A stretch of DNA of 64,000 bases from Lactarius indigo (GCA_025766275.1 JAFKAC010000002.1:1116001-1180000); one strand, 5' to 3'; shown: positions 40,633-58,637, counted from the stretch's first letter. The notes: generated by a model from the letters alone, not told the origin. Program-made: numbers and translations.

Positions 40633-41102
40633 GCGTTGCCCAGCTCGCCTGGGCCCAACAGTATCCGGGCTTGGCTCGGGACTACAGACACCACTATCAT
40701 CATAGTCCAGATCACCTAGATGTGGCCCATCGGACGCATCAGAGTTGACAGGGCCAGAGTCGTCTCAAGAAGTACTGGGTCCAGGATCCCTCATAGATGG
40801 CTGATCTGAATCCGAAGCCAGCTACAAGGGAGTCAGACTATACACATGAGCCACACAGAGAGACAGATGACCTGTGTACGCTCTATATGCTGGCCATTCT
40901 GAGCTGCGCGACGTTGGCGCGCACATTCGCGCATGGCAGCTGCCCTTGCATTTGCTGCCACTGGGACATCCCCAATGGAGCGTAGAAAATTTGCAAGATG
41001 TGTTCTTGCGGCATGTTGGAGCACAGACTTGCGGCTTACCATCGGATTACAGGCAGGATTGAAGGATATATAGACATGAATTAGCAGCCAGAGGACACGC
41101 AT

Positions 41103-41333
41103 AAGTCATCATAAACGCGAGGATACAGTATCTCGGATAATCGATCCGGGTCAAAATAAAATTATGTAAACGAGATTAAACGAAACTAAACGAAATTATA
41201 TACGGACTTCCCACTGGGACTCAGGCTGTGTGCCACCAACGGCATTACCCGAATGGAAGGCAATATGGTGCTATGACCTGTATCGGTAGCCTGAGTGTAG
41301 TATTCGACTCGTCGACTCGTCACAGCCGCAATC
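41103..41333. other. AT-rich spacer at the CACTA element's end
   Basis: Contains a near-tandem aaacgaga/aaacgaaact/aaacgaaatt run at 41168-41196. No gene was seen. This may be the element's terminal region, but no terminal inverted repeat was identified. Confidence 0.35.
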
Positions 41334-41936
41334 ATGACCACGGCTCCTCCTCGAATCGGTGTCTACGTCTCGTTGCCTCTCATCGTGTCACTTGACGCCA
41401 ACTCAGCCCTACCAATTGGCGTTGGTGCCTTGCCTCACCCTCCCGTTCGAGAAGCTTAACGAACTCCCGGGCCATATCTCAGAAACGCTCAATAAATGGA
41501 TTCGCTATGCCATTGGAGTCGTCTTTGGAGCTGAAAGTGTACTTTCTACTAGTCGTGATACACTCGATGTCGTGAACTACGATGTTGCCCCGCCGGTCGA
41601 GTCCGCTGCTCTTTATTATCATATCAGCGACGAGGAGAGGGGAAGGATGCTCCCAATTGATCCCGACATCGTCCGCATGGAAAGGGCTTCTAGTGTGCTC
41701 ACTAGTCGGAGGAGATCATTCCTCAATGAAGCTGCAGAACGGGATGGAGGGAGATGCGTGTTGACTAGGTGGACGGGAAAATTCTGTGTGGCCGTGCACC
41801 TTCTGCCCACCCCAAGGGTGACATGCATCATTTTGATGCGGTCTACGCTGGTGCTGTACTTCACCATTTTGGTACCCAGATAACAGCGGCAGAACCCATC
41901 GTTGCTTGTCACCTGTACAACTCGTACACGTAGACA
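41334..41936 (+). pseudogene. HNH-endonuclease-like gene, frameshifted
   Basis: ATG at 41334 (atcATGacc) starts a frame with GVYVSLPLIVSLDANSAL. The family block FEKLNELPGHISETLNKWIR continues one frame over. The HNH core AAERDGGRCVLTRWTGKFC and AVHLLP follows, and after another shift near 41810 comes HPKGDMHHFDAVYAGAV to a stop at 41936. Basidiomycetes carry many predicted HNH nucleases with the pattern RDGxRCVLTG..AHLIPHSKGD. Here two frame changes without splice sites break the gene. The second zinc/HNH histidine region survives only out of frame. Confidence 0.6.
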
Positions 41937-41945
41937 GGCCTTATC

Positions 41946-43757
41946 TCAGGGCACATGTCCGGTTCCATGGTTCCACGCATCCCTCGGAAGCTGTACAACG
42001 ACTGACAACCCGACGCACACTAAACTAACGAGCACGAAATAAACAAAGTTTCCACCCCAGACACCATTCGTGATGGAGAACGCAAAGAGCCAGTCCGTAG
42101 CGGCCGGTACGACCGTACCTTGGACCGACGCCACTGTCTGCGCAAGGCCATTCGTGGCGCCCAGCAGCCGCCTACTGGGTGTGGCTGAGCTTATGTATAT
42201 GGACGCAGCGCCTGAACGAACAATTCCTCAGCGCATAAATTCAGGGGTGCTGCCAAAGACTTACTGATTCCCATTCTGGAGACGGTCAAAGAAGTGAGCT
42301 GCAAGACCACGAGAACCCATGCGGTCGTTTTCGATCCGCCGGCTGCATGGCGCAAGGCGAAGTTCTCGAAGGGGAACATGAGGTATATCACGGCACATGC
42401 GGCCACGCTGAGAACGAAGACGCGCGACAGACCAAAACGTCTCACAGCGCGGGGGAAGAAAGCGAGTTGAGAAATGCCGTTCATGCACCCGTATCCGGCC
42501 ATCCACAATCCTATAGACGCCGGACTTAGGCCGAGCCCCCCAAAATCAATCGGTGTAGACCAGACCAGCGGAATGAGTGCGGTCGCTGCACTGTCGAGGA
42601 TTTCTGTAATCGCAAAGCTAGCAATTGAGATCACGACTGGCTTTGTAATCACAGAACGCAGGGGCGGAGGCTCATCCTTGACCTCCCTTGACGGCGACGA
42701 GTCCGGGGTGTCACTTGATTCGCCTTGTTGGGGTAACTGTGCATCATCCTGGCGTTTCAGTAGATGGTTGAGTTCTACAGTCTGTTCGATGTGTCATACC
42801 ACTATTCTCCTCCAACAGCGGGAGACGAACCTCTTTCAAGTACAACGCAGTAATGGCCAAAGGCACGCACGCAAAGGCAGAGACCGCTAGGCATGGCAGA
42901 AAGTAGGGGTATTTGGCCCAGAAAGGGTGGGAGAATAGATGCGGCCAACGACCCTGCGGTCGAGATAAGAAACCACCGATAAGAGGACTACGCATCCCAG
43001 AAACAGTATCAGCGAACGAAGACGACGGCAAGCAACGTGCCAAACCCAATAATGTAGCCTAGCGCCCTAGCCGCTGGGAGCATCGAAAACCCCTGCGCTG
43101 CGGTGGTCTCATCCGTGAGTTCTGCCATCAGGCTTTTCAGAACACCTATGTTTCCTTTCAGAGCGCCATACAAGAAGCGGCTACACTCTTCAAATCAGTG
43201 AACGTTGCTCCTGAAGATCAGAAAATCAAGTACCTGAGGGCAAGCATCAAGAACGAACGGGAGAGACCAAATATGATGGTCGAAATAATTGTGCCAGCAA
43301 GGCATGTCAAAAGGACAGGCTTGCGACCGACATGATCGGATAGACGGTTCCAGTAGAACGTGGTAACAACCTGAGCGGCGTGGTGTAAAGACACCTACGA
43401 TGCCGTTTAGATCTCCTCTGAATGATAAGAAAACAAATGGAGTGTACTATGATTCCTGTATAGTACCCCACTCTTCTCCCATCGCCGCCGACAACTGGGA
43501 GTTCTCGGATAAGCTGAAGCAGACCATGTTAAGTACTTTAGGTCCTTGTACAATTCATTAGAGTCGGGTTACGACCATACCTGGTTGATATAAGGGCCTA
43601 TAGAGTGAGACATGACCGAGTCAGCGATCCATACCGAGAGGATAATCGCGATCTGGGCTCTGGGCAGCGGCTTTGGCGCCGGTTTCCGTGGGGTATTTTC
43701 GTTTCGAAGAAACGGGGTATCTTCGTCGACATCCTCCTCGAGTCCTGTGAAGTGCAT
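41946..43757 (-). CDS. MFS transporter (12-TM, DHA1/ZIFL-like)
   Basis: ATG at 43757. The N-terminus TPFLRNENTPRKP is followed by TM1 (LPRAQIAIILSVWIADS). After two introns the loop LIRELPVVGGDGRRVGYYTG and MFS motif A (WNRLSDHVGRKPVLL) follow. The segment LKGNIGVLKSLMAELTDETT joins LGYIIGPLIGGFLSRPQG across an intron with gtttgg and gcgtag borders. Later come FGGLGLSPASIGLWMAGYGC, and the last exon LGATNGLAQTVASVQGTVVP to TGA at 41946. Read with its introns the gene is intact. A plasma- or vacuolar-membrane proton-coupled efflux carrier for small molecules is likely (family knowledge); the substrate is unknown. It is divergent from the second MFS gene, 451 bp between starts. Confidence 0.85.
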
Positions 43758-44208
43758 CTATGGGGGACTGGAAAGACTACAGACCTAAAACGAAACCATC
43801 ATCCAGTGTTCGGTTCGGATGCCCCACGACGTCCCACGCGACGCTTCCGCGGAGTTACGCCCAGAACCAAGAAGTCACGTTATCCGATTTCATAAAGAAC
43901 CCCCCAGCTATAGAAACTGGTTTGCCTATTGAGGACGGGTGGTTTGGGCCTCATGTCGTAATTGTATACAAACTTGGATGATGTGGTAACCCTATGACTT
44001 GGCAGTGCCATGTGGCAGCTGCGGCGTACCTTGGGCTATCTGTACCCGGCTTCGTACTGACACTATCATTCTAATCGGCTGCCCACGAGCAGCGCCGTGT
44101 ATCGGACAAATGTGGTACTGTGGCCCCATGACCAGCACATGTACATCAACGCTATGCTCCCCTGACGTTGCGGCTGCAGTATTACAATAGTCAAAAAGGA
44201 ACCGTTCA

Positions 44209-46981
44209 ATGCCTGGCGCCGCTCTTTACGACCCACGGCCCCCACGGGCTAAGTCCAACTTCCGTCAGCCTGCTATACTGATGTCGGTCCCCTCTCAACA
44301 CATCAGCCCCACCACCATACAACCTTCCCACGACAAGGACCTTGCAATAATTCACGAGAACTCGCTATCACCCCAAGAGAGACCAAAAGCTGGGGCCTCC
44401 TGGATCGCGGCCGAAAAGCATGTCCTCCCTGATAATCGTCTCTGGATAGTCTTTCCTGGTCTCATGGCCTGTATTTTCATGGCTGCTTTGGTCCAGGTAT
44501 CTATTCCTTGGTCGCAACCCTCTCATCGCCGACTAATCGCCTCCAATAGACTATCGTCGGTACAGCATTGCCCACTATCGTCGAACATCTCGGTCAGGGC
44601 CATGATTACAGCTGGGTTGGCAGGTATATAGTATGCGTTATTCCTATTCTGTCGTCAATTCTAATCACCCACCCCTGTCAGCGCGTACCTTCTCGCCGCT
44701 AGCGCCGTCTCTCCTCTATGCGGAAAGTTGTCTGACCTTTTTGGGAGAAAACCTGTTCTTTACGCTGCCATCTTTATATTCCTAGTAAGTTGCCAACAAC
44801 AATACCGCAATACAGTGTCCATCCCTCTTCCTTCCGCTAACGCCAAGTCAATAGTTGGGTTCTGCCCTCTGTGGCGCCGCAAATAACCTGACCTGGTTAA
44901 TCGTCTCCCGCGCTGTCCAAGGCATCGGTGGGGGTGGCATCATCCAGCTCGTAGAGACTACTATCGCCGACATCGTTCCTTTGAGAGAGTAGGTTTGATT
45001 CTCTCACTCCTATCTATTGCATACTCACTTTTCAAAGTCGTGGCAAATATGTCGGCTTTCTCGGCGCAACTTGGGGCGTTGCAGGGTATACGTTTCCAAA
45101 TTTGTATCTTCCCCAGGTTCCTGACGCCTTTTAATCCTAAGCCTGGTTGGGCCTCTCCTTGGAGGTGTTCTCTCTGATCATGCGTCGTGGAGGTGGTGAG
45201 AAGACATCTATGCTTCCGTCCAAGATGTGTTCACCTCTGTTCGTTTCTCCCAGGTGTTTCTGGATTAATCTGTGCGCTCGAATCGTCTTCTGTCTTTACC
45301 TTATTCCTCACTAACGACTTAGGCCCACTGGAGGCGTCGCCGGTATCATACTCTTCTTTTTCCTCAACCTGAATCCACATCAAGGAATGTCACTTCGACA
45401 ACACTTGAGCCAATTCGATTTTCTCGGCCTGGCCCTGCTCTTGTCTGGCGTCGCCTGTGTCCTTATTGGTTTAAACAAAGGTGGAACCAGCTGTGCGTTC
45501 GGTTCATGTTGACTCCATCTACTAGCTGATTCACCTAAAGGGTCATCGGCCGGAACGATCGCACTCCTCTGTGTTGGACCCATGCTATTGATCCTTGCGG
45601 CGATAAACGAGATTTTGACCACTCGGTCGCCCATCATTCCCCCACGGTTGTTCAAAGTTAGTTTACGCCGTTTTGGCAGGGGAAAACCACTCGCTAATAC
45701 CGCAGCGTAGACACGAACTACGGGGATCATTTTGGTTACAACCTTTCTCCATGCTGTCACATTCTTTGCTGGTAAATTGCATTTAAACCTCCACAAATCC
45801 TATTTTCGATGGTCTTACTCTACTAGGTGCCTTTTACCTCCCTCTTTATTTCCAAGTCCTTGGGTCGTCTGGAACCGGGGCTGGTATTAGGTGAGACCCA
45901 GGGTCTGGCCGTGTGTTCGCCGCCACCTGACACGCTCTTCAGGATGATACCATATTCCCTCGGCAATGCCGCAGTATCCACTCTCGCGGGCATTACTGTT
46001 ACTCGCTTGGGAGCATATCGTGGCATAATTTGGGGGTCTTGGGCAGTTTTGATTCTCGGGTGGGGTTTGATGACTACGCTAGATGATCATTCCAACACGT
46101 GAGGAGGTCCTTTCTTACTACCTACCCGACTGATCTTCTTTGGTGAAGGGCGGAGAAGGTGCTTTACCTCTTGATTACTGCCCTTGGCATTGGTTGCCTT
46201 TTCCAGGTATGGTGATGACCTTGCGCATTCAATGTCGCTTATTTACTTCCAGACACCACTCATCGCCTTGCAAGCCGCCATGCCACTCAAGGACATGGCC
46301 ACGTCCACAGGAGCTTTTAACTTCCTCAGGTACGCGGATTTTGTGTGCGTCGTTACACCAGTCGCCGAGTTTGTAATTTAGGACTTTGGGCGGCGCTGTT
46401 GGGATCTCGATTGGACAGGCGATCTATACAAGCATTCTCAAGAGGAAGATCGATAGGATTCCTGACCTCAGCGGGTTCGACACGTCGCCTGCGGCGCTCG
46501 CCAGGAGTGTCAAGAAACTCAAAAATCTGCCGGTAAATACCTTTGGCGATTACACCTTATTTTTTTGGACTAATCGCCGCGTTGTTGTAGCAACCTAAAA
46601 GAGGGCAAATTATCCACGCTTATGCGCAGTCGATTAGCGCAATATGGGCTTTCAATGCCCCTGTTGTCGGGGTGGGATTCATTATGGGTGAGTAGCCGGA
46701 ATGCATCATGTATTATTGGAAGACTTCTGACATCCCATCGTGACGACGAAGTACTGTTCATCAAAGCTTATACGCTAAAGCGGACCATCATTCGAGGTGG
46801 CGTGGATACGAAACAAGACCAAGAACTGGTAGCCGGCGATACGACAGCAAGGGCAGGGACATCAAATGAAAAGTCAGAGAAGCACGAACAGTCACCGCAA
46901 GGGGGCCCTGGAGAGCAAGAGCATGGGGGCATTGAGGTTATTGACGAGAAGAGACGCACCGACGGATCGGAGAAAGTATGA
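44209..46981 (+). CDS. MFS multidrug transporter, DHA2 (14-TM) family
   Basis: ATG 44209; an alternative in-frame ATG lies at 44281. About a dozen exons. The family motif TIVGTALPTIVEHLGQG follows the first TM. Then LLAAAVSPLCGKLSDLFGRK (motif A), AVQGIGGGGIIQLVETTIAD (motif B), WCFWINLPTGGVAG assembled over two introns, FDFLGLALLLSGVACVLIGL, FYLPLYFQVLGSSG, MIPYSLGNAAVSTLAGI, and FNFLRTLGGAVGISIGQAIY. The C-terminal tail is hydrophilic (EKHEQSPQGGPGEQEHGG) and ends at TGA 46981. All the junctions I tested keep phase. Members export drugs or fungal metabolites across the plasma membrane in exchange for protons. Confidence 0.88.
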
Positions 46982-47493
46982 TGAAGGGGAGGGGGGACTC
47001 ACGATAACGAAGCAGTCTGGGAAGAGATCAGACTACATGAGTCATGTACACCAGCGCTACGTGGCTGCTCGTATCAGCATGCACCTTCGGCATCGGCAAC
47101 GAGCGTATCGATGTGCTTGGCGTCTTGGTGCTTCGTCACGTGGTGAACAGTTTGCTGGCCTGGATTCGCCGAATCACGTTTGCTCCTTGCCTCGTCCTCG
47201 GGTTATCCGAGGAGCTTGCTGGGGACCCAGAGGGCCGGAGTGCATGACAGGTATATGGAAGATCCTGTACTGCCGATTCTTGATCGTTTGGAAAATGCTC
47301 AAGCTGCCACAGCGGCCCCTCGTTCGTTTACTTTTCAGTTTTGGATTCACACCAGTTGGAAATCACAAGGCATGTAGCCGTGCTCATTTGCGTGGGTATT
47401 TGTAAACATAAAGGATATCGGGTTGCGAATCTGAGAAGCGGAGAAATAGACCGGACACAAATCTAAGTCAAGGATTTCTATCAATCGTGGAGA
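46982..47493. other. Intergenic, no gene seen
   Basis: Several overlapping short ORFs without family resemblance. It separates the DHA2 gene from the DUF1308 gene and probably holds the latter's promoter. Confidence 0.5.
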
Positions 47494-49398
47494 ATGCCAA
47501 TACTCATACACTCAGCGATCGACTCGGAGCAACTTGATGAGTTGAAGCTCGTCTATCAATCTATCGCGTCATATTGTCCAGCAGTCGGCGATGATCCTCC
47601 CATCTTGGACTCGTCCTTAGATTCCCCGCCGATCGGTCAAGACAGCGACCACATATCGGGTCTACGACCTTTTCTAGAGGCAGTTGAGCGAGACTTGTAT
47701 GTCTCCAAACAGGTACACCCACTTCTCACTAGCCATTCAAATCAATTGACTTTTTCTCTCTTCTCTCGTAGTCCTCGGGGCCACCAACCGCTGCCTTCTT
47801 ATCGCCACCCTCGGCGAATGCTCCGTACCTCATTGCCGTGTGGAAAGAAGTGTTGTCCTCTCCACTTCCTATAGTTGCAATTGGAAAAACCTTTTCTGAA
47901 AACTCAAAAAATACAACTGCGACCGACGTCAAAGGACGGAAACAACCCGAAGCACACACGCAAAAACCCGACCAGCACAAGTCCGCGGGGATCAAGGTTG
48001 ATGTCGTCGCTGATAATGGCCACACGTGGATCCAAGTCAACACGTGTGTCACACCCCTTCTATCTGTCATTTTCTGATTCCAGCATTCAGTATAGTATCA
48101 CAAATTCAAAGCTTTTGGCGGAGTTTCATGATATCGACGTCGCCACTGACTCCGACTCCGAGGATGGTTCATCACGGGCGCAATCCGAGCTTGATAATAG
48201 CCTCCTGCGCATGGGACATGCGCTCCTCGCTGCTGCACGCCACAATCCCGTTCTGGACACCAACAAGCCTCCAGAGGTCGTCCTTCGCCTCACGCGAATA
48301 GACCCTGACGAGATTAACGAGTGTGAGAACGACCCACGGATCGCGCTCACTATTGAGCTACTGCGTAAGATGGGTCTCTCAATCAAACTAGGCGAGCGTG
48401 GCCCGATCACCCAACTAATGGACTTGGCGTCCACTCTGCGACCCCCAACATTCGTCCCGACACATCGGGTCAACCTTGAACTGTCCGTCTTGATTGCTTT
48501 GGTTTCTGATCTCAGCCACGCACCACTCCCTGACACAATAGATGCCGCACATATGCGTCTCATTCCATCCGCAGAATATGTGGAGCGGAAGCGGTCACGC
48601 CTCCGTGCGAAAAAAAGTGGCAGTAATGACGATACGAATACAATTGAAGAGGAAGTAGGTCCTACCCAGCGCCCGCTTTCCGAACAGTTGTTGCAAGAGA
48701 TGCGCAAGGGAATATTACAAGAGATCCACGAAAGGCTGCTCGGGTATCTGGGGGAAGCAAACGGCGATGCCCCGCTTCCTGTCGAGTTTTGGACGACGGC
48801 CACGGCTCGGGACCGTTTCCTGCGCATCGTCGCCAAGAACGGTGGACCAGACGAGAAGCGCCGCGCGCGTGCGCTCTTTCACACTGACGACGACAGCTCT
48901 GTATCCCTCAACGAGCGAGTAGCGCAGTACTGGGCAAATTCACGCCACGCGCCCGCCTTCCTCCCGCTCCTGCCTATCCGCGTGTTCTCGTCCCTCGAGC
49001 CAACATCGGTCGAGACGTCGCGGCCCCACGCTGGGTTTTTCAGCGCGCTCGAGGAGACGTGCCGCGCGCTGCTCACGTCCGGTACCGTGACCGCGCCGCT
49101 ACCCGAAGCAGCAAACGACGGCGAGCTCCAGCGCGCCACGGTCATGCGCCCGAACGAACGGCTGACCGTGCATACCGTCCAGAGCATATTGTACGGCGCT
49201 GTGCGTGGGTGGACTACGATCACGGCGAACAGGGCGAGAGTCAAGGCGATCTTGCGGGAGGTGACTGCGCGTGGATATGGCGCCAAGGGGCGGCAGAGCC
49301 CCGACGGGGGTGAGGGGAGGCATGCTGCGCTGTGGGTCGTCGACACGAGGAATTTAGCGCAGAAGATGCGGTCGGATATCAGCGTTGCGGCGGCGTAA
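47494..49398 (+). CDS. DUF1308 family protein (C7orf25/UPF0415-like)
   Basis: Three exons (47494-47712, 47772-48043, 48096-49398) give 597 aa in phase. The middle part reads KVDVVADNGHTWIQVN and, across intron 2, TITNSKLLAEFHDIDVA. The family's core is VNLELSVLIALVSDLSHAPL, and near the C-terminus HAALWVVDTRNLAQKM. Human C7orf25 belongs to the same DUF1308 family; its biochemical role is not established, although a PIN-nuclease-like fold has been suggested. The insert RLRAKKSGSNDDTNTIEEEV is a low-complexity linker. It lies among transporters without obvious functional link. Confidence 0.8.
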
Positions 49399-50558
49399 CT
49401 GGCACATTGGTGTGCACTGAGCAGTGCGCTGTTGGCGCGTTGATATCTTGGTGAGTGGCATGAGTAAACTGTTGAGGACGAAGGAAGGTTGTAGGTTCCA
49501 AGTTGCACTGGCATGATCGTTGTTATGTTGAGTTGCTAGTTTTTCACGGCTGTATGAGTGCTGTATGTGGTGCTCTCAAAAAGGGAGGTTGTGAATGTAA
49601 GATCTTGATGCGTCTTGGCTCTAGTCTCCTTTCCCGCTTGCAGCGGGTTTCTTTGTTTTTTTTTTTTTTTGGATCCATTTCTTGCAGCGGGTTTCAGATG
49701 CACTCGTTTCGTAGCCTCCACCGCGGGTGGTTTCAAGGATCCTCGTGTATGGTGGCTAGTTCTTGTATGTGTCGTGGGCCGTTGCTCTCCGAGGTCCTAG
49801 GGTGAGTCCTGCCTTGGTCACAGCGCATTATAATGGTGATAGCGGTTCGAAATACAGTACGTTTTTTAAATTTCCTATTACAGTATCCTATAGTGGCCCG
49901 GCAATCGGGGTCTCAATTCTGTTCGGACATTACAGCCGTTTTCAAATCGCGATAGGCCTGTTTGCGGAACATTTGGTAGCAGGTTGACCACCCACTCAGC
50001 TCGCTAGTAATTTTTCCGCGTATAAGCCTATTGATATGAAAACGGTTGTAACATTCAAAGGAACATTCGGAAGCGTTCAAACGTACTTAAAAAAAAAAAG
50101 TTCAAATGGAATGAACCTGCACAGTTGGAAGCCGCGGCTTTCGGACCGAGTTGGGACTTCACCGGTTCACCCACACTCCTTCTCCCCAGAGGGAGAGGAT
50201 CATGCCAGGAGAGGACCGCCAAGACTCTGTGACCATTGGAACTTGGCGATATCCTGTCTAGACTCACCTTTTCGGCTCATTCCCGTTTTGCCGAAGAATG
50301 TATCGATTGTAGGTTAAACCTCAAGATTGGTCTGTCACCTTTCTGCGCTCAGAGATGCACAGTAGGAGTGATCGGTGTCGTGACCACTGGAGCTGTGTTG
50401 CTATCGCTCGGTGATACCCCCTCGGGACCAGTCCTAATAAATAATCTGCTACGTGGGAGTAACTTGGCTCGACTCCCCCACTCTCTACGAACATAGTCAC
50501 TGTCCTTACCCGTCATTCGGGGGTTTTTCCTTGGTCTCTGCGCCCATCGTACGCATAC
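49399..50558. other. Intergenic region upstream of the ABC transporter
   Basis: Nothing recognisable. There is a 15-T tract near 49656-49670 and a 10-A tract near 50089-50098. Short ORFs have no family resemblance. The ABC gene's 5' end and first exon may reach into this stretch, since its N-terminal exon is not secure. Confidence 0.45.
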
Positions 50559-55921
<5,363 letters not shown>

Positions 55922-57109
55922 GGCACCCGACGAGCTCAGAAATCCTCACTGTTGAGATCTTTGAGATTCAGCGCGTTTATGCGCGATTTTATTCAGATCC
56001 GCTCTCTGACTACCTTGGTACAGCCCAATATAGACCATTCGTATGTCCGGTCATTCACAGCACATTCGCTAGCGTTACAGTAACACACTTTCGTTTTTTG
56101 TTCCGTAGTTAAATACCCTCGCTCGTTCGTACCTAGCACCTCAGACATTGCTCGTACACGCGCGATTCCTAAGACTCTTGTGTTCATCTAGTTCGCCTCG
56201 CGCGTGTTCCGAGCCCCCGAGAACTCCCATAATCGACACTCCCTTCCTCCGATGCATCAGGACTAGACTTGGCGGAATTCACATTCTTAATGGTGTAATG
56301 TACTGTAGCTCTGGCGAAGGCTGAGTACTGGGCAACGAGCTATAATAATGTAGGACTAGCGATTTCGGAAGGCCGCAACGCTGGCATCGTTTGTAGACAC
56401 GGAGTAGTATGGGTCGTAAGCTATATATATTCATAATTTTGTTCCGGCGTGAGCCAATTGCGAATGCAGACGAATGTACGTGGATCTTTATTCGGGTGCA
56501 AGGGACTCCATTCTACGACTCAGCGAGGGACGTCGAGATCGCGAGGGCGTTGACAGTGCCAGCGGCCCGAGCCCTGTCTGCAGCACGTCGTGCGTCCAAG
56601 ACTCTCGTGCTTGCTGTCTTTCCGACCCCGGAGAACGGGGGGGCACAACGGCTCCCGCGCCTGATCTGGCGTCGCAGCCTTGGCATATCCGCCTGCTGGA
56701 ATCGCCCCTCGCCGACGAGCATCACACAGATGAGCCAGTTCGAGCTCGGATGGCCAACATTAGAATGCTAGGTGGTCGCCCTTTGGAGGATGATCGGGCA
56801 ACGATAACTTTGGCAAGGTGTTGATCATTTATCAGTAGCACTCGTGTGTGTAACGATACGTCGAGTGTACTAATTAGACCAGATTCTCGGCAATCTCGAT
56901 TTTGAGAAGTCGGGACGCTTTTCAATATTTTTGCCATTTTCGACTGTCTCTCGACATGTTCGCATCTTTTGCGCATCTGCGCCGTGCGCAATGATGCCCA
57001 GCAGTTTGGGTTCTGCTCAGTTATACTAGGGTCAGCATAGTGCAATGGCCGGAAGGGACCTATATCCAGTGATTGATGCGCGCTGTGAGAGACCAGTAGC
57101 TCTAAATAC
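55922..57109. other. Intergenic, no gene seen
   Basis: Lies between the convergent 3' ends of the ABC transporter (plus) and RCL1 (minus). Overlapping ORFs at 56409-56824 have no family resemblance and no codon pattern that stands out. Probably 3' untranslated regions and spacer. Confidence 0.5.
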
Positions 57110-58562
57110 TCATGCTAGTGTCCGGTTCGTATTCACGTAGCCCGATCCGTAGCACGAGTACAAAAGCTGGCGTGACCCACCCGACTTGTCGGCAGGAACG
57201 ATCTTGAACGATATGCCAAATGCGTCTCTAACATCTCGCAGGAACTGTACGCTGCAGGGAACATCTCAGTGGTCTGTTTGCGGACTCATAATATTCTCGC
57301 TCACGTTCGTTCTGTGGGTTCTGCCATTCTGCAGCGCCCGACATCTTCGCTACCAAGCACCATCATCAAAAGTACCAGAGTTTGGTGCTTCTGATCGACA
57401 CATCCGCCTCTCTCTACTTCACTGAGTAGCGATCGCGCAGCCTGAAGAGCGATGTCCTCTGGTGCAACGCCTGGTTGTGACACCGCCTCGGCACAGTGAA
57501 GGGCAGACGTCGTGCTTTCCGCGACGAGAGAGAGCGCATATCCCGGAGATCTAGCAGAACGTCATGACGAACTAGCCTGAGAGTGAACGAACGAGGCGCA
57601 CTTTCCGCTCTCCTCGCCTTTGTAGACGTCAGAGTAGAGGTAAATGTCGGGTATGTAGCGATTGAGCACGGAACGAGCGGCCTCGATCATGCGATTGGAA
57701 AATTGTGGGCTCACGCGAACCGCGTGTCTGCAGAGCGAATTATAAAGCGCGTGCACAGAGGAGGAACGGTGCCGACGTACGCGATACCTCGTATACGCTT
57801 GACTTTTCCGGGTTCGACAAAGTTAAGAGTTTTAACCTGCTTGACTATGGGACAGAGGAATAAAATCTCGCCTCCACCTAGTGGCGGAGATCCCCGCTTT
57901 TTTATCTTCGTTCACAAGTTGTGAAGGCACCGAATCATGCAAGCGTAGATGAGTGACATACTTTGAGCTCGAGACCATCCGAGATACCAAATGGCTCGAG
58001 ATGTGGAAGAGTGACGGTGCGTATCAAATCAACCTTGACGAGAACGGTTAAAACGAGAGAATCGGGGTGTATGCTGCGAACACACGGAAAGATCCTTGTC
58101 GTCGGAGGTGATGCCCCTCAGAGTCAGAGAAAGCGGCTTTTTTGAAAACGGGGCGAGCATGATGATTGGCTCCAAGAAATAACCTATAGACCGAGAGGTA
58201 GGGCATTCATGTGCGACCGGTCCTCCTGCGATGATTCCGGGCTTAACGAGGATTGCAGTACCTAACCTCCTTCTCAACTAAAGAAGCGATCGAGAGGGCG
58301 TAGAAGCACACCTGTGAGAGAGATCTCTATTACGGTCCCGTTCGTCACCTTCTCGATTAGTCGCAGTAAGCTAATTTCATAGTCTGCTCGAATTTTCAGA
58401 GGATGACATTCGTCTCTGAGTTTGGTATAGCGTACCACGAAGTCCTGGATTCTTGTCACTGGGACGGATTTTATCTATTTTAATTGGTTTCCCGCTGAGA
58501 ATGGAAAGAACAAGACGGTGGCGAAAGTAAAGGTGACCGCTGTAATGCAGTGAAGACGACAT
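57110..58562 (-). CDS. rcl1: RNA 3'-terminal phosphate cyclase-like protein RCL1
   Basis: ATG at 58562. The sequence follows RCL1 step by step: FRHRLVLSILSGKPIKIDKI; intron; DYEISLLRLIEKVTNGTVIE; intron; ILVKPGIIAGGPVAHECPTS and LEPIIMLAPFSKKPLSLTLR; intron; HLEPFGISDGLELK; a segment containing the start of RRWRRD; VRVSPQFSNRMIEAARSVLN; AEAVSQPGVAPEDIALQAAR and VLGSEDVGRCRM; last exon VQFLRDVRDAFGISFKIVPA to TGA at 57110-57112. RCL1 is a nucleolar protein of the small-subunit processome that partners BMS1 and is needed for 18S rRNA maturation; it lacks cyclase activity. Only 75 bp separate its start from that of UBA3 on the other strand. Confidence 0.9.
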
Positions 58563-58637
58563 GGCTCGTGATCAAGTCGGAGCGAACGCGTCGTGAGTAT
58601 GAGATCACGTGTAAGAGGCGCGACTCACCGTACAGTC
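58563..58637. promoter_or_regulatory. 75-bp bidirectional intergenic region (RCL1 / UBA3)
   Basis: Start codons of RCL1 (58562, minus) and UBA3 (58638, plus) are separated by these 75 bases, so the core promoters and 5' leaders must overlap each other or the coding regions. It contains a CACGTG-like cacgtgt-type motif (atcacgtgtaag near 58603-58614). Confidence 0.6.

Larger units (their letters stand above)
37096..41102 (-). pseudogene. tnp2-type CACTA transposase, interrupted
   Basis: The main block runs open from about 39860 to 37096, except for one TGA at 38637-38635. Family landmarks: RLRWLSGVVPLEHDMCINSC, SIDGAQLHPDQPSEAWVFIW, FATADSLGSASMSGMVGHSG and FTMDIMHLTILNDPDLFLKL, corresponding to the DVMHL region of Transposase_21 (tnp2). 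The acidic end is FDDDDDSM. An N-terminal exon is visible far upstream at about 40846-41102 (VSRKSVLQHAARTHLANFLR), followed by an acidic D/S-rich exon at about 40640-40830. Between that exon and the main block lie about 790 bp that look like a solo LTR. With one nonsense codon and one insertion the gene is dead as it stands. Homologous debris is found at 6640-6900. Confidence 0.8.

Noticed and set aside
56409..56824. ORFs between the ABC transporter and RCL1
   Set aside because: Overlapping frames on both strands without motifs; the position between two convergent gene ends suggests untranslated DNA.
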